Origin: Terriglobales bacterium | Lineage (GTDB): Bacteria; Acidobacteriota; Terriglobia; Terriglobales; Acidobacteriaceae | Length of the DNA stretch: 64,000 nucleotides | Direction: 5' to 3' | NCBI GenBank assembly: GCA_035573675.1 | Contig: DATMAB010000013.1 | Location: forward strand, 1-64,000 | Shown here: positions 16,553 to 25,616 of the stretch, one piece after another | How the letters are laid out: the number at the start of each line of letters is the position of its first letter | How positions within the stretch are numbered: position 1 is the first letter of the stretch | The notes under the pieces: model-generated | Databases searched by the model: none | What the model saw: only the letters and a program-made list of their open reading frames with translations | What the model was told of the DNA's origin: nothing | Made by a program: the position numbers and the translations under genes

Positions 16553-17599
16553 ATGTCTCTTACGAAGGAGCAAGCCCTCGACCTGTTCCGTTCCGATGAC
16601 CTGATCGGCATCGGCATGGAGGCCGACGCGGTGCGGCGCAAGCTGCATCCGGAGGGCGTGGTCACCTACGTCATCGACCGCAACATCAACTACACCAATC
16701 TCTGCACCGAGTACTGCACCTTCTGCGCCTTCTACCGGCCGGTGAAAGGTCCGAAATCGAAGGAAGGCTACACGCTCGAATACGAGACCATCTACGAGAA
16801 GATCCGCGAGACGGTGGAGCTGGGCGGCACGGGCGTGCTGATGCAGGGCGGCCTGAACCCGGCGCTGCCGCTGGAGTGGTATGAGAAGCTGCTGCGCGGC
16901 ATCAAACAGCGCTTCCCGCGCGTGCACCTGCACTGTTTTTCGGCTTCCGAAATCATTTTTCTGGCGGAATTGAGCGGGCTTTCCATTCGCGACACCATCC
17001 TGCGGCTGCGCGATGCCGGCCTGGATTCCATCCCCGGCGGCGGGGCCGAAATCCTGGACGACGAAGTGCGCTACAAAATCGCGCGCCTGAAATGCCTGAC
17101 TGAAGACTGGCTCAACGTGCACCGCACCGCCCACAAGCTGGGCATGCGTACCACCGCCACCATGATGTTCGGCTGCGGTGAGGCCTTCGAGCATCGCGTG
17201 AACCATTTCCAGCGCCTCTACGACCTGCAGGAAGAAACGGGCGGATTCACCGCGTTCATTCCGTGGTCGTTCCAGCCGCAGAATACCGCGCTGGGCGGGC
17301 GGCACTGGGACGAGGCCACCGCCGTCGAGTACTTGAAAGTCCTGGCCATCTCGCGCCTGTTCCTCACGAACTTCTTGAACGTGCAGGCGAGCTGGGTGAC
17401 ACAGGGACTGAAGGTCTGCCAGCTTGGGCTGCGCTTCGGCGGCAATGACGTCGGCTCGGTGATGCTGGAAGAGAACGTGGTGGCCGCGGCGGGAGTGCGT
17501 AACCGGACCAGCGAAGAAGAACTGCGCCGGATCATCCGCGACGCCGGCTTCCGCCCGGCGCAGCGGGACACGCTGTACCGGCAGTATTTCCTGAATTAG
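16553..17599 (+). CDS. mqnC: Cyclic dehypoxanthinyl futalosine synthase MqnC
   Basis: 348 aa radical SAM enzyme. The cluster motif is CTEYCTFCAFYR (CxxxCxxC) at about residues 50-60, preceded by the family segment DRNINYTNLC. GGTGVLMQGGLNP and the C-terminal IPWSFQPQNTAL are also typical of MqnC. It cyclises dehypoxanthine futalosine in menaquinone synthesis. Its TAG stop overlaps the TAA stop of the convergent small glycosylase-like gene. mqnA and mqnD are in the window; mqnB and mqnE are not. Confidence 0.93.
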   Translation: MSLTKEQALDLFRSDDLIGIGMEADAVRRKLHPEGVVTYVIDRNINYTNLCTEYCTFCAFYRPVKGPKSKEGYTLEYETIYEKIRETVELGGTGVLMQGGLNPALPLEWYEKLLRGIKQRFPRVHLHCFSASEIIFLAELSGLSIRDTILRLRDAGLDSIPGGGAEILDDEVRYKIARLKCLTEDWLNVHRTAHKLGMRTTATMMFGCGEAFEHRVNHFQRLYDLQEETGGFTAFIPWSFQPQNTALGGRHWDEATAVEYLKVLAISRLFLTNFLNVQASWVTQGLKVCQLGLRFGGNDVGSVMLEENVVAAAGVRNRTSEEELRRIIRDAGFRPAQRDTLYRQYFLN

Positions 17600-18249
17600 C
17601 CGTTCGGTGGGCTGCCTTGGCCGCCGCAGTGCTTGGTTGAGACACCGCTGGCACGCTGTGACATGTAGCGCCAAATGCTATAGTCGAGAACAGACCAGTC
17701 GACGCCGAGGAGTGTGGCAGCGTCACAGATGAGTTTGTGCGCCTCGTCGTAGCTATTCGTGGGAGTACCTGCCTCCTCAAGGAATCGGAACAGGTGACGG
17801 TCTATCGCGACGCCTTGTGCGCCCACGAGAATCTGGAGATAGTGCGCGGTCTTGTCTTTTATCCCCTTTATCTGTCGTATCCGTTCGAGGTTTGCAGGCT
17901 TTTCTAGCCAGATTCGCAGTTGATCCTCAGTTTCGACACCGTTCTGCAGGAGGACGCTTATGAGTTCTTGAAGCGTCCTGAGCTTCCGATTACCTTGCCA
18001 GCTTAGGACTTGATCTGCGCCAAGTTGTCTGATGAGACGGGCAAACGAGCTCGTCGTTGTCGCGTCCGGGTACGTTCCCAGTACACGTTCAACGCGCGGT
18101 CGAACAACGGTCTCGTAATTAACACCAGCCTGCAGGACGGCGTCCGTTAGGGTGGCACCCATGTGCCCATAGCTGCCTTCCATTGACGCCACGAGTACAA
18201 ACTCCGTGTGCAACCGGATGTACGCTGCCAATGCCTCCGCGTGGTTCAT
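17596..18249 (-). CDS. HhH-GPD-like small DNA glycosylase candidate
   Basis: 217 aa, all alpha by appearance, no signal. Residues about 125-155 resemble the HhH-GPD hallmark: a hairpin IKGIKDKTAHY followed by VAIDRHLF. Aligned to the OGG type, Lys133 falls at the catalytic lysine and Asp150 at the catalytic aspartate. The rest is too divergent for me to name the substrate, so this is a fold-level call. Codon use is visibly less GC-rich at third positions than in the neighbours, suggesting recent acquisition. Its stop codon overlaps that of mqnC by two bases (TAA 17596-17598, TAG 17597-17599 on the other strand). Confidence 0.55.
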   Translation of the reverse strand: MNHAEALAAYIRLHTEFVLVASMEGSYGHMGATLTDAVLQAGVNYETVVRPRVERVLGTYPDATTTSSFARLIRQLGADQVLSWQGNRKLRTLQELISVLLQNGVETEDQLRIWLEKPANLERIRQIKGIKDKTAHYLQILVGAQGVAIDRHLFRFLEEAGTPTNSYDEAHKLICDAATLLGVDWSVLDYSIWRYMSQRASGVSTKHCGGQGSPPNG

Positions 18250-18314
18250 CGAGCAACGCCTCTATGCGAACCTGGCTAATGTCCAGAGCGGAGAACACCG
18301 TACAACACCCCGCT

Positions 18315-20513
18315 TCAGAAGAACAACCGTCCAAAGCGGAAGAACACTTTCTTTTCTCCCTGTTCACCCACGCTGCCCCCAACGTAGAAGACGCCCAATC
18401 GGGTGACGCCCATCACGCCCAGGGCGACGTCGTGGAAGGTGTTGGCGGCGTCCACATCGTCAAAGGCATCGCCCATTTCATAGCCGACCACGAAGTAGGT
18501 GCGGGTGGCGAGGCTCGTTGGATCGCGACTCAGCGTGCGCAGCAGGGCCAGGCTCCCGTTATAAAAGCTCCCACCGCGGAGCTGATCGCGGCCCAGCGCG
18601 CTCAGGCGCAAGGGACCGCCGAGCGTGAAGGCGTCCACCGGAGAGCCACGGCCAAAGTTGGAGCCACCGGCAGCCGTGCCGATGAGCAGATACTTGGGCG
18701 CGAGCTGCCGGGCCACGAGCCAGCGCGACTCGAAGGTGGGAAACTCTCGAACCTCTCCCGGCGATTCGAACACCCAGCCCACGCTCATTTCCCCGCGGGC
18801 GCCTGAGGTGGGAATGGCAGGGCTGTCGGTTCCGTCGTATCGCCAGAGCGCGCGCAGGGCACTATGCGTGCCAGTCAGCTTGGGCAAGGTCGAGGCGCCG
18901 ATGGTGGAGAAGGCGTCGACGTGCGCGATCTCATACCCGAAGCGGAATTCGCTGGTGCGCCCGAGCAGAAAGCCGAAGTCCATTCCGCCGCCCATGCGAT
19001 CCAGGTTGTATTCCGCGATGCGGTCGCTGCCGTCGTAGACATCCTGCTTCTCGCGGCCGACAAAGGCCCGTGGCGCCAGGAACCAACGGCCGCCGCGGAT
19101 GCGCCGGTAGTACTCGCTGGAGAAAAAGCTGGTCCTGCCGAGATTGAAATCGTTGCGCCACTCATCGGAAGGCACGGCCAGGCGCAGGAAGGTAACCCGC
19201 GCGCCGAAGCCGAAGCGCGGATCATCGGCCTGGCTGCCATCGATGGTGAGTCCCCAGTTGATGAAGGGAGGCCCGTAACGCTTCTCACTCAGGTTGACTT
19301 CGAGGACGTTCACCTTTTCGCGTTGCAACTGCTGGTAGGTGGCGGTGGAAAAACGCCCCCCGGCAATCTCGTCCAGCCGGCGCTCGACTCGACGAACATC
19401 GAATGGCTGGCCCGCGAGCGACCGCAAATCGGCTGTGACCGCGCGAGACTCTTCGCCCGCGCCGTGCACTTCGATGCGCTGCGGCGTTTCCATGTTGCGC
19501 CGCCGGGCGCGGCGCGCTTCCAGATAGCTCTCCCACTCCGCGTCACTGACGGCCAGGGTCTTGAGGAAACGCGCCTTGGCTTCCGCGGCGGCGTAGCCAC
19601 GTTCTTCCAGGTCCTGCCACTTCTCGAAATCGGTGGACGAAAGACCCTTCAAGTCCGGGGAGAGCACCAGATCGGCCTGGGCCAGGCTGCGGCGCTCGTT
19701 CGCGGCAATCATCGTGGTGAGGGATTCACGACTCACTTTCAGCAGCGACTCCAGCGACTCCGGCGTTGGCGGCGGCGTATCCAGTTCCACGGCGATGACC
19801 ACGTCACTGCCCATCTTGCGCGCGACGTCGACCGGCAGATTGTTCAGCAGGCCTCCGTCGACGAGGATCTGACCATCCTTGCGCACCGGCGCGAAAATGG
19901 CGGGCAGCGACATGGTGGCCCGCAGCGCCTCCAGCAGCGAGCCCTGGTGAAAGACCACCTGCTCGCGGCTCACCAAATCGGTGGCGACGCAACGGAAGGG
20001 CGTGGGCAGTTCGTCGAAGCTGCCCGTTTCCGCGTAGGGCGCCGCGAATCGGCTCAGCACCAGGCTCACTCCCTGGCCGCTGTTGAAACCCGGAGGGAAA
20101 CTCACGCCGTCGTGCCATCCGAGCTCGAGCTCATTGGCAAACACGCGCTGGTCTTCTTTGCGACGGAAGGTGAGATGGCGATAGGTCGTGGGCGGGCCGA
20201 AGACCCGGCCCCAGTCGGTGTCCCGCACCAAGGCACGCATCTCCTCCGGGGAGTAGCCGCTGGCGAACATGCCGCCCACCAGTCCTCCCATGCTGGTTCC
20301 CGCCACGTAATCGACCGGGATGTGGTGCTCGTCGAACCAGCGAAGGACGCCAAGGTGCGCCAGCCCCAATGCACTGCCTCCCGCCAGTGCCACGCCAATG
20401 CGCGGCCGCGGCGCCGGAGGCGGATCGGTGGTTTGTGTCTGCTGAGCCAGAAGCGTACGGCTGGCAGGGAACAAGAGAACAAATAACAGAGCTATACCGC
20501 GAATCTGACGCAT
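18315..20513 (-). CDS. Patatin-like phospholipase with C-terminal beta-barrel
   Basis: 732 aa. After a signal peptide (about 1-23) comes a patatin domain (about 38-225) with the oxyanion glycine loop GVALAGGSALGLAHLG, nucleophile serine in GTSMG and the Asp of the dyad in VDGGLLNN. A POTRA-like segment follows (about 345-415). The C-terminal 310 residues look like a 16-strand Omp85/BamA-type barrel, ending in aromatic FGRLFF as expected for an outer-membrane strand. This is the PlpD (type Vd secretion) layout, so the lipase is probably displayed on or released from the outer membrane. GGGGAGGAAG lies just before the ATG. Confidence 0.85.
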   Translation of the reverse strand: MRQIRGIALLFVLLFPASRTLLAQQTQTTDPPPAPRPRIGVALAGGSALGLAHLGVLRWFDEHHIPVDYVAGTSMGGLVGGMFASGYSPEEMRALVRDTDWGRVFGPPTTYRHLTFRRKEDQRVFANELELGWHDGVSFPPGFNSGQGVSLVLSRFAAPYAETGSFDELPTPFRCVATDLVSREQVVFHQGSLLEALRATMSLPAIFAPVRKDGQILVDGGLLNNLPVDVARKMGSDVVIAVELDTPPPTPESLESLLKVSRESLTTMIAANERRSLAQADLVLSPDLKGLSSTDFEKWQDLEERGYAAAEAKARFLKTLAVSDAEWESYLEARRARRRNMETPQRIEVHGAGEESRAVTADLRSLAGQPFDVRRVERRLDEIAGGRFSTATYQQLQREKVNVLEVNLSEKRYGPPFINWGLTIDGSQADDPRFGFGARVTFLRLAVPSDEWRNDFNLGRTSFFSSEYYRRIRGGRWFLAPRAFVGREKQDVYDGSDRIAEYNLDRMGGGMDFGFLLGRTSEFRFGYEIAHVDAFSTIGASTLPKLTGTHSALRALWRYDGTDSPAIPTSGARGEMSVGWVFESPGEVREFPTFESRWLVARQLAPKYLLIGTAAGGSNFGRGSPVDAFTLGGPLRLSALGRDQLRGGSFYNGSLALLRTLSRDPTSLATRTYFVVGYEMGDAFDDVDAANTFHDVALGVMGVTRLGVFYVGGSVGEQGEKKVFFRFGRLFF

Positions 20514-20647
20514 CGCTTCCTCCCCTGGAGCGACCAGAATCTCTTTATCTCGATTCTGATGCCCCAGCGACGCAGACCGGAGAGCATCCGCGAGGGGAAT
20601 CGTACTCCCAATGCAGTCGCGGTACAGGCAACCCGGACCAAATCATG

Positions 20648-20653
20648 TATAAT
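20648..20653 (+). promoter_or_regulatory. -10 hexamer candidate for the GT2 gene
   Basis: Perfect TATAAT about 85 nt before the proposed ATG at 20739, in a locally AT-rich patch (CATGTATAATCAAAAGC). No clear -35. Confidence 0.35.
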
Positions 20654-20738
20654 CAAAAGCTTGTGGCGGACTGGGCCGCCGCATCTGTAATTTTCATCCG
20701 ACGGGAGCCCTCCCCTGTTCAGTTTTGCACTCATCTGG

Positions 20739-22337
20739 ATGGCGGCATTCGCCCGCCAGCGCGGGCTGGAAGAGTACATCCGCCGCCACTTCTTCGACAC
20801 GACCTTCAAAGGGCTGTACCATCTCAACGCGTTTGACCTGGCGCTGCTGGTGCCGTATTTCATCGTGCTCATCCTCCTGGCCAGCTATGGGATGCATCGT
20901 TACGCGCTGGTCTACGCTTATTACCGGAACCGCAAGAACCGCGTGACCGAACCCGCGGCGCGCTTTGTCGAACTGCCGCGTGTGACGGTGCAGTTGCCGA
21001 TCTTCAACGAACGCTTCGTGGTCGAGCGGCTGGTGGAAGCGGTGTGCCGGCTGGAGTATCCGCGGGAGAAGCTGGATATCCAGGTGCTCGACGACTCGAC
21101 CGACGACACGCGCCAGGTGGCTAGCGGCGTGGTGGAGCGCTACGTGGCCCTGGGTTACCCCATCAGCTATCATCATCGCGCGAACCGCGAGGGCTTCAAG
21201 GCAGGCGCGCTGCACGAGGGACTGAAGACGGCGCAGGGCGAGTTCATCGCCATCTTCGACGCCGATTTCGTGCCGCCGGAGGACTTTCTACTGCGGCTCA
21301 TCCACCACTTCACCGACCCGCAAGTGGGCATGGTGCAGGGGCGCTGGACGCACATCAACCGCAACTACTCGTTCCTCACCGAGGTGGAGGCCATCCTGCT
21401 CGACGGCCACTTCGTGCTGGAGCATGGCGGACGCTCGCGCTCGGGCCTGTTCTTCAACTTCAACGGCACGGCAGGGATGTGGCGACGCAAGGCGATCGAG
21501 GAAGCCGGCGGCTGGCAGCACGATACGCTCACCGAGGACACCGATCTTTCCTATCGCGCGCAGCTCAAGGGCTGGCGCTTCCGCTATCTGCAGGACGTCG
21601 AGTGTCCGGCGGAGCTGCCGATCGAGATGACGGCGTTCAAGACGCAGCAGGCGCGCTGGGCCAAGGGACTGATTCAGACGGCGAAGAAGATCCTGCCGCA
21701 GGTGATGAAGTCGGATGCGCCCTTCAAGGTGAAGGTGGAGGCGTGGTTCCATCTGACCGCGAACCTCAGCTATCCGTTGATGATCGTGCTCTCCACGCTG
21801 CTGTTGCCGGCGATGATCATCCGCTTCTACCAGGGCTGGTTCCAGATGCTGTACATCGACCTGCCGCTGTTTTTGGCGTCGACCTTCTCCATCTCCAGCT
21901 TCTACCTGGTGTCGCAGAAGGAACTTTACCCGCGGAGCTGGCTGCGCACGTTCCTCTACCTGCCGTTCCTCATGGCTCTGGGCATCGGGCTGACGGTGAC
22001 CAATGCGAAAGCGGTGCTCGAAGCGCTGCTGGGCATCCAGTCGTCGTTCAAGCGGACGCCGAAGTACAAGGTCGAGACGCGGCAGGACAAGGTGACGACC
22101 TCGCGGTATCGCCGGCGGCTGGGCTGGGTACCGTGGGTCGAGCTGGCCATCGGCGGCTACTTCTTCGCGACCGTGTACTACGCCATGGCCAACGAGAACT
22201 TCATCACCGTGCCCTTCCTCATCCTGTTCGTAATCGGCTACTGGTACACGGGAGTGATGTCGCTGCTGCAGGGAATGTTTACCGGCTGGACGTTGCCCAT
22301 GCCGGCGCGTGCCAAGCCCTACGCCGTGGGGGTGTAG
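20739..22337 (+). CDS. Membrane family-2 glycosyltransferase (CesA/CslA-like)
   Basis: 532 aa processive-type GT2. The catalytic set is visible: DDSTDDT, the metal-binding DAD in IFDADFVPPED, TED in LTEDTDLSY, and the QxxRW motif as QQARW. Membrane helices occur near residue 45 and in the C-terminal 200 residues, so the polymer is probably made at and moved across the inner membrane. No bcs or alg partner gene is present, so the product (mannan, glucan or another) is unknown. The start is uncertain: the ATG lacks a good ribosome site, whereas an in-frame CTG at 20715 has GGGAG about 8 nt upstream. Confidence 0.85.
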   Translation: MAAFARQRGLEEYIRRHFFDTTFKGLYHLNAFDLALLVPYFIVLILLASYGMHRYALVYAYYRNRKNRVTEPAARFVELPRVTVQLPIFNERFVVERLVEAVCRLEYPREKLDIQVLDDSTDDTRQVASGVVERYVALGYPISYHHRANREGFKAGALHEGLKTAQGEFIAIFDADFVPPEDFLLRLIHHFTDPQVGMVQGRWTHINRNYSFLTEVEAILLDGHFVLEHGGRSRSGLFFNFNGTAGMWRRKAIEEAGGWQHDTLTEDTDLSYRAQLKGWRFRYLQDVECPAELPIEMTAFKTQQARWAKGLIQTAKKILPQVMKSDAPFKVKVEAWFHLTANLSYPLMIVLSTLLLPAMIIRFYQGWFQMLYIDLPLFLASTFSISSFYLVSQKELYPRSWLRTFLYLPFLMALGIGLTVTNAKAVLEALLGIQSSFKRTPKYKVETRQDKVTTSRYRRRLGWVPWVELAIGGYFFATVYYAMANENFITVPFLILFVIGYWYTGVMSLLQGMFTGWTLPMPARAKPYAVGV

Positions 22338-22425
22338 GGCGCCGGCGTCTTTGGCCGGCTATCGCGCGCGGGCATCATGGAGCGCGCGCGGCGGCATGCT
22401 AGAATCCCCCTTCTTCTGAATCCCA

Positions 22426-23781
22426 ATGGCGAGGCTTTCCGTGCGCAGGTTCCTGATCGCTCTGCTGTTTCTCTCTACGACGCTGGCCGGGGCCATGGAG
22501 CGGCAGCCCAACGCCGACTATCGCGCGCGGCGGCAGGCGCTGGCCGCCAAGACCAACGGCGGCGTGGTGGTGCTCTTCGCCCCCATGGAAAACGAAGGGC
22601 CGAACGCGCTCTACGGCTTCCGTCAGGAGGACAACTTCTATTACCTGACGGGGTTGTCGGCGCCGGATGCTGCGCTGGTGATTTCGCCGGCGGTCGAGGC
22701 CAAGGGCGAAGAGCCGGCGCGCCCGTATGTCGAGATCCTTTTTTTGGCCGCGCGCAACACGACGCAGGAGCGCTGGACTGGACCGAAGCTCGGCCCGGAG
22801 AATCCCAGAGCCCGCGAAATCACCGGCTTCGATCGCGTGGAGCCACTGGACAGGATGCGCGAGGAGCTGGCCCGCATCCTGCCATCGCCGCGGGTCACCA
22901 TCTACACCGATATCCGCGAGGGCGGCGAACGCTCGCCTTCCACCAGCGGCATCGAGTTCCTGTGGCGCTCCAACGCTTTCCCCAATTACGTCGGATTCAG
23001 GGACGTCCGGCCGCTGGTGCATGCCCTGCGGCTGGTGAAAGACGCAGGCGAAGTCGGGCTGATCCGCAAGGCGACCGACGCCAGCATGGCCGCGCACCGC
23101 GCCGTGCTCCACAACATGAAACCGGGGATGACCGAGCAGCAGATCTCGGCCTTGATGCAGTATGAGTTCCTCAAGCGCGGCTGCGAGCGCCCGGCCTATG
23201 CGCCCATTGTGGGGTCGGGCTTCAACGGCACTGTGCTGCACTACTCGGAGAACTCGGCCACCCTGGCCGACGGCGACCTGGTGGTGATGGACGTGGGCGG
23301 CGAGTACTCCATGTACGCCACCGACATCACCCGCACCCTGCCGACGAACGGCAAGTTCACCGCCCGTCAGCGCGAGATCTATGAGATCGTGCTGGGCGCG
23401 CAGCAAGCGGCAGAGAAGGCCTTCGAGCTCGGCAAGACCACCCTGGCGCGCAGCGGCGAAAACTCGCTGCAGAAGGTCGCCTACGACTACATCAACTCCC
23501 ACGGCAAGGACAAGCACGGCAAGCCGCTGGGGCAGTACTTCATTCACGGATTGGGGCATTCGGTAGGGCTGAACGTGCACGATCCCGGCTACGACGGAAA
23601 ACCCATTCCGAAGGGCATGGTGTTCACCATCGAGCCCGGTATCTATATCCCGGAGGAGAACCTGGGCGTGCGCATCGAGGACATGTATTACGTCGATAAC
23701 GATGGCAAGCTGGTGCGCCTGTCTGCCGGCCTGCCGCGGACCGTGGAAGAGATTGAGGCGGAGATGGCCAAGCGGGATTAG
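22426..23781 (+). CDS. Secreted Xaa-Pro aminopeptidase (M24B)
   Basis: 451 aa. A signal peptide (about 1-24) precedes an aminopeptidase P N-terminal domain (NFYYLTGLSAPDAAL) and the pita-bread catalytic domain (about 215-440). The five metal ligands are visible: Asp in VVMDVGG, Asp in YATDITRT, His in HGLGHSVG, Glu in FTIEPGIY and Glu in VRIEDMYY. It should release N-terminal residues preceding proline from peptides in the periplasm. TAGAAT at 22400-22405 is a possible -10. Downstream is a TCATCTGG inverted repeat. Confidence 0.9.
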   Translation: MARLSVRRFLIALLFLSTTLAGAMERQPNADYRARRQALAAKTNGGVVVLFAPMENEGPNALYGFRQEDNFYYLTGLSAPDAALVISPAVEAKGEEPARPYVEILFLAARNTTQERWTGPKLGPENPRAREITGFDRVEPLDRMREELARILPSPRVTIYTDIREGGERSPSTSGIEFLWRSNAFPNYVGFRDVRPLVHALRLVKDAGEVGLIRKATDASMAAHRAVLHNMKPGMTEQQISALMQYEFLKRGCERPAYAPIVGSGFNGTVLHYSENSATLADGDLVVMDVGGEYSMYATDITRTLPTNGKFTARQREIYEIVLGAQQAAEKAFELGKTTLARSGENSLQKVAYDYINSHGKDKHGKPLGQYFIHGLGHSVGLNVHDPGYDGKPIPKGMVFTIEPGIYIPEENLGVRIEDMYYVDNDGKLVRLSAGLPRTVEEIEAEMAKRD

Positions 23782-23796
23782 GGAATCTGGTCATGT

Positions 23797-23875
23797 TGTC
23801 ATCTCGTCATCTGGCCATCTGCGCGGCAGGGTTTCAAATGACCAGATGACTACTTGGCCAGATGACCACGTGGCT
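23797..23875. repeat. Inverted repeat of TGGTCATCTGG units
   Basis: GGTCATGTTGTCATCTC then GTCATCTGGCCATCT, followed by the complementary AATGACCAGATGAC and GGCCAGATGACCACG. The two arms can pair over a long distance downstream of the aminopeptidase gene. Related pieces are at 53097-53112 and 53779-53796. Confidence 0.7.
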
Positions 23876-23945
23876 ACCTGACCCGATGGTTCGATACCCA
23901 ATCACCCGATATCCGACTCCTCTGGTATCCTAGAAGTCTGTGTTG

Positions 23946-24107
23946 ATGAGCTTCCTGTACGCTGTGTTGGTACTCTCGGTCGTGGCCCTGCTGGGGTCGG
24001 CGGTGATGGCCTGGGTACGCGTGCACCGGGAGCTGAAAGCCTCCGATGAGGCCCTGCGCCGCGCCCTGGCCGAGATCCAGGCTGAGCAGGAAGCGACGCG
24101 AACCTAA
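23946..24107 (+). CDS. 53-aa single-span membrane peptide
   Basis: The reading frame from ATG 23946 to TAA 24105-24107 encodes 53 aa. Residues 3-23 form one hydrophobic helix (FLYAVLVLSVVALLGSAVMAW) followed by a charged amphipathic helix (REL..DEALRRALAEIQAEQEA). A TATCCT hexamer lies 14 nt before the start. The stop is 3 nt before the GTG of bioY, so the two are probably translated together. I do not recognise a family. Real coding is supported by the membrane topology, the position and codon use like the neighbours. Confidence 0.55.
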   Translation: MSFLYAVLVLSVVALLGSAVMAWVRVHRELKASDEALRRALAEIQAEQEATRT

Positions 24108-24110
24108 ATT

Positions 24111-24728
24111 GTGGTCAACCTGAGGCTCCGACCGAGGATGCGCGACCGAAAACGCGGCCACGTTGCGGTTTTCCCTGCTTTCCCTGCGAGCCGCAGGACC
24201 GAGTTACTGTACCAGGGGCTCACCGTTGTGGGAGCTTCTCTCTTCGTCGCTCTTTGCGCTCGCGTCACGCTGCCGCTTCCCTTCACACCGGTGCCGTTGA
24301 CGCTGCAGAACTTCGGCGTGCTGGCGGTCGGGATGATCCTGGGCAGCCGGCGCGGCGCGGCGGCGTTGGCTCTCTACCTCGCACAGGGCGCCATGGGACT
24401 GCCGGTGTTCAATCCGACTGGACCGGGCGGCCTGGCCCAGATTCTGGGTCCGACCGGCGGCTATCTCCTGGCCTATCCCGCGGTAGCCTACATCGCCGGG
24501 ATGGCGCGGGAGCGCGGAGGTTTCTTCCGCTTTCTGGCTGCGGGCATCGCGGCGGAGATGGTCCTGTTCGCCGGCGGTGTGGCGTGGCTGTTCCTGCTCA
24601 CGGGTTCCCTCGAGCGCGCGGCGCAATTCGGCGCACTGCCTTTCGTGTTCGCAGAGGTCATCAAGATCATGCTGGCGGCGGGCGCGGCCGACCGCTGGCA
24701 GCGCTTCCGCCGTGGCGGCAAGTCCTAG
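24111..24728 (+). CDS. bioY: BioY family biotin transporter
   Basis: 205 aa, about six membrane helices. The family signatures are visible: VTLPLPFTPVPLTLQNFGVLAVGMILGSRRG near the N terminus, LYLAQGAMGLPVF, and GPTGGYLLAYP. BioY is the substrate-binding component of the biotin ECF transporter and can work alone or with BioMN; neither bioM nor bioN is here. The GTG start is 3 nt after the 53-aa peptide; an in-frame ATG at 24138 is the alternative. mqnD begins 12 nt after the bioY stop, so the three genes form one transcription unit. Confidence 0.92.
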   Translation: MVNLRLRPRMRDRKRGHVAVFPAFPASRRTELLYQGLTVVGASLFVALCARVTLPLPFTPVPLTLQNFGVLAVGMILGSRRGAAALALYLAQGAMGLPVFNPTGPGGLAQILGPTGGYLLAYPAVAYIAGMARERGGFFRFLAAGIAAEMVLFAGGVAWLFLLTGSLERAAQFGALPFVFAEVIKIMLAAGAADRWQRFRRGGKS

Positions 24729-24740
24729 TCCCGCGGCCGC

Positions 24741-25616
24741 ATGACCCCGCATTCCTCCAGGTCCAGCCGTACGAAAGCCGCCGCTGTGCGTGAGATCACC
24801 GTAGCCCACAGCCCGGACTCCGACGACGCCTTCATGTTCTACGCCCTGGCCACCAGCAAACTGGAAACGCCCGGGCTGCGCTTCCGGCACGCGCTCTGCG
24901 ACATCGAGACGCTGAACCGCAAGGCGCTGGAGGGCTTCTACGACGTTACCGCGATCTCTTTTCACGCCTATCCCTACGTGCAGGAGAAGTACGCGCTGTT
25001 GCCCACCGGCGGCAGCGTCGGCGACGGCTACGGTCCCATGGTAGTCGCCTCACGTCCCTTCACGAACACGGAGCTGTCGCGGCAGATCATCGCTGTCCCG
25101 GGCACGCTGACTACGGCCTACCTCGCGCTGAAGCTGTTCCTGCCGGACGCACAGACCGCCGTGGTTCCGTTCGACCAGATCATCCCGCAGGTGATGGAAG
25201 GACGCTACCAGGCGGGACTCATCATCCACGAGGGCCAGCTCACCTATGCCAAGGCCGGACTGCATCGCGTGGTGGATCTGGGCAGGTGGTGGCGCGACTC
25301 CACCGGCCTTCCGCTGCCGCTGGGCGGAAACGCCGTGCGGCGCTCGCTGGGCAGCGAGACCATCCGCAAAGTCTCCGCGGCCATCAAGGGCAGCATCCAG
25401 TATGCGCTGAATCATCGCGAGCTGGCGCTGGAATATGCCATGCAGTTCGCCCGCGAGCTCGACCCGGATTCGGCCAACAAGTTCGTCGGCATGTACGTGA
25501 ACGAGCGCACGCTCGACTACGGCGAAGACGGCCGCGAGGCCGTGCGCCGCCTGCTGGAGATGGGCCATCGGGCGGGCATCATTCCGCATCCCGCCAAAGT
25601 GGAGTTTCTGGGCTAG
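24741..25616 (+). CDS. mqnD: MqnD-like 1,4-dihydroxy-6-naphthoate synthase
   Basis: 291 aa, a periplasmic-binding-like fold acting in the cytoplasm. The segment VAHSPDSDDAFMFYAL and the following ALCDIETLNRKALEG, DVTAISFHAYPYV are characteristic of MqnD, which converts cyclic dehypoxanthinyl futalosine to 1,4-dihydroxy-6-naphthoate. The first 18 residues are low-complexity and may be non-native. It is downstream of bioY in the same orientation. Related MqnA-type proteins share the fold, but the DxDDAF motif supports MqnD. Confidence 0.88.
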   Translation: MTPHSSRSSRTKAAAVREITVAHSPDSDDAFMFYALATSKLETPGLRFRHALCDIETLNRKALEGFYDVTAISFHAYPYVQEKYALLPTGGSVGDGYGPMVVASRPFTNTELSRQIIAVPGTLTTAYLALKLFLPDAQTAVVPFDQIIPQVMEGRYQAGLIIHEGQLTYAKAGLHRVVDLGRWWRDSTGLPLPLGGNAVRRSLGSETIRKVSAAIKGSIQYALNHRELALEYAMQFARELDPDSANKFVGMYVNERTLDYGEDGREAVRRLLEMGHRAGIIPHPAKVEFLG

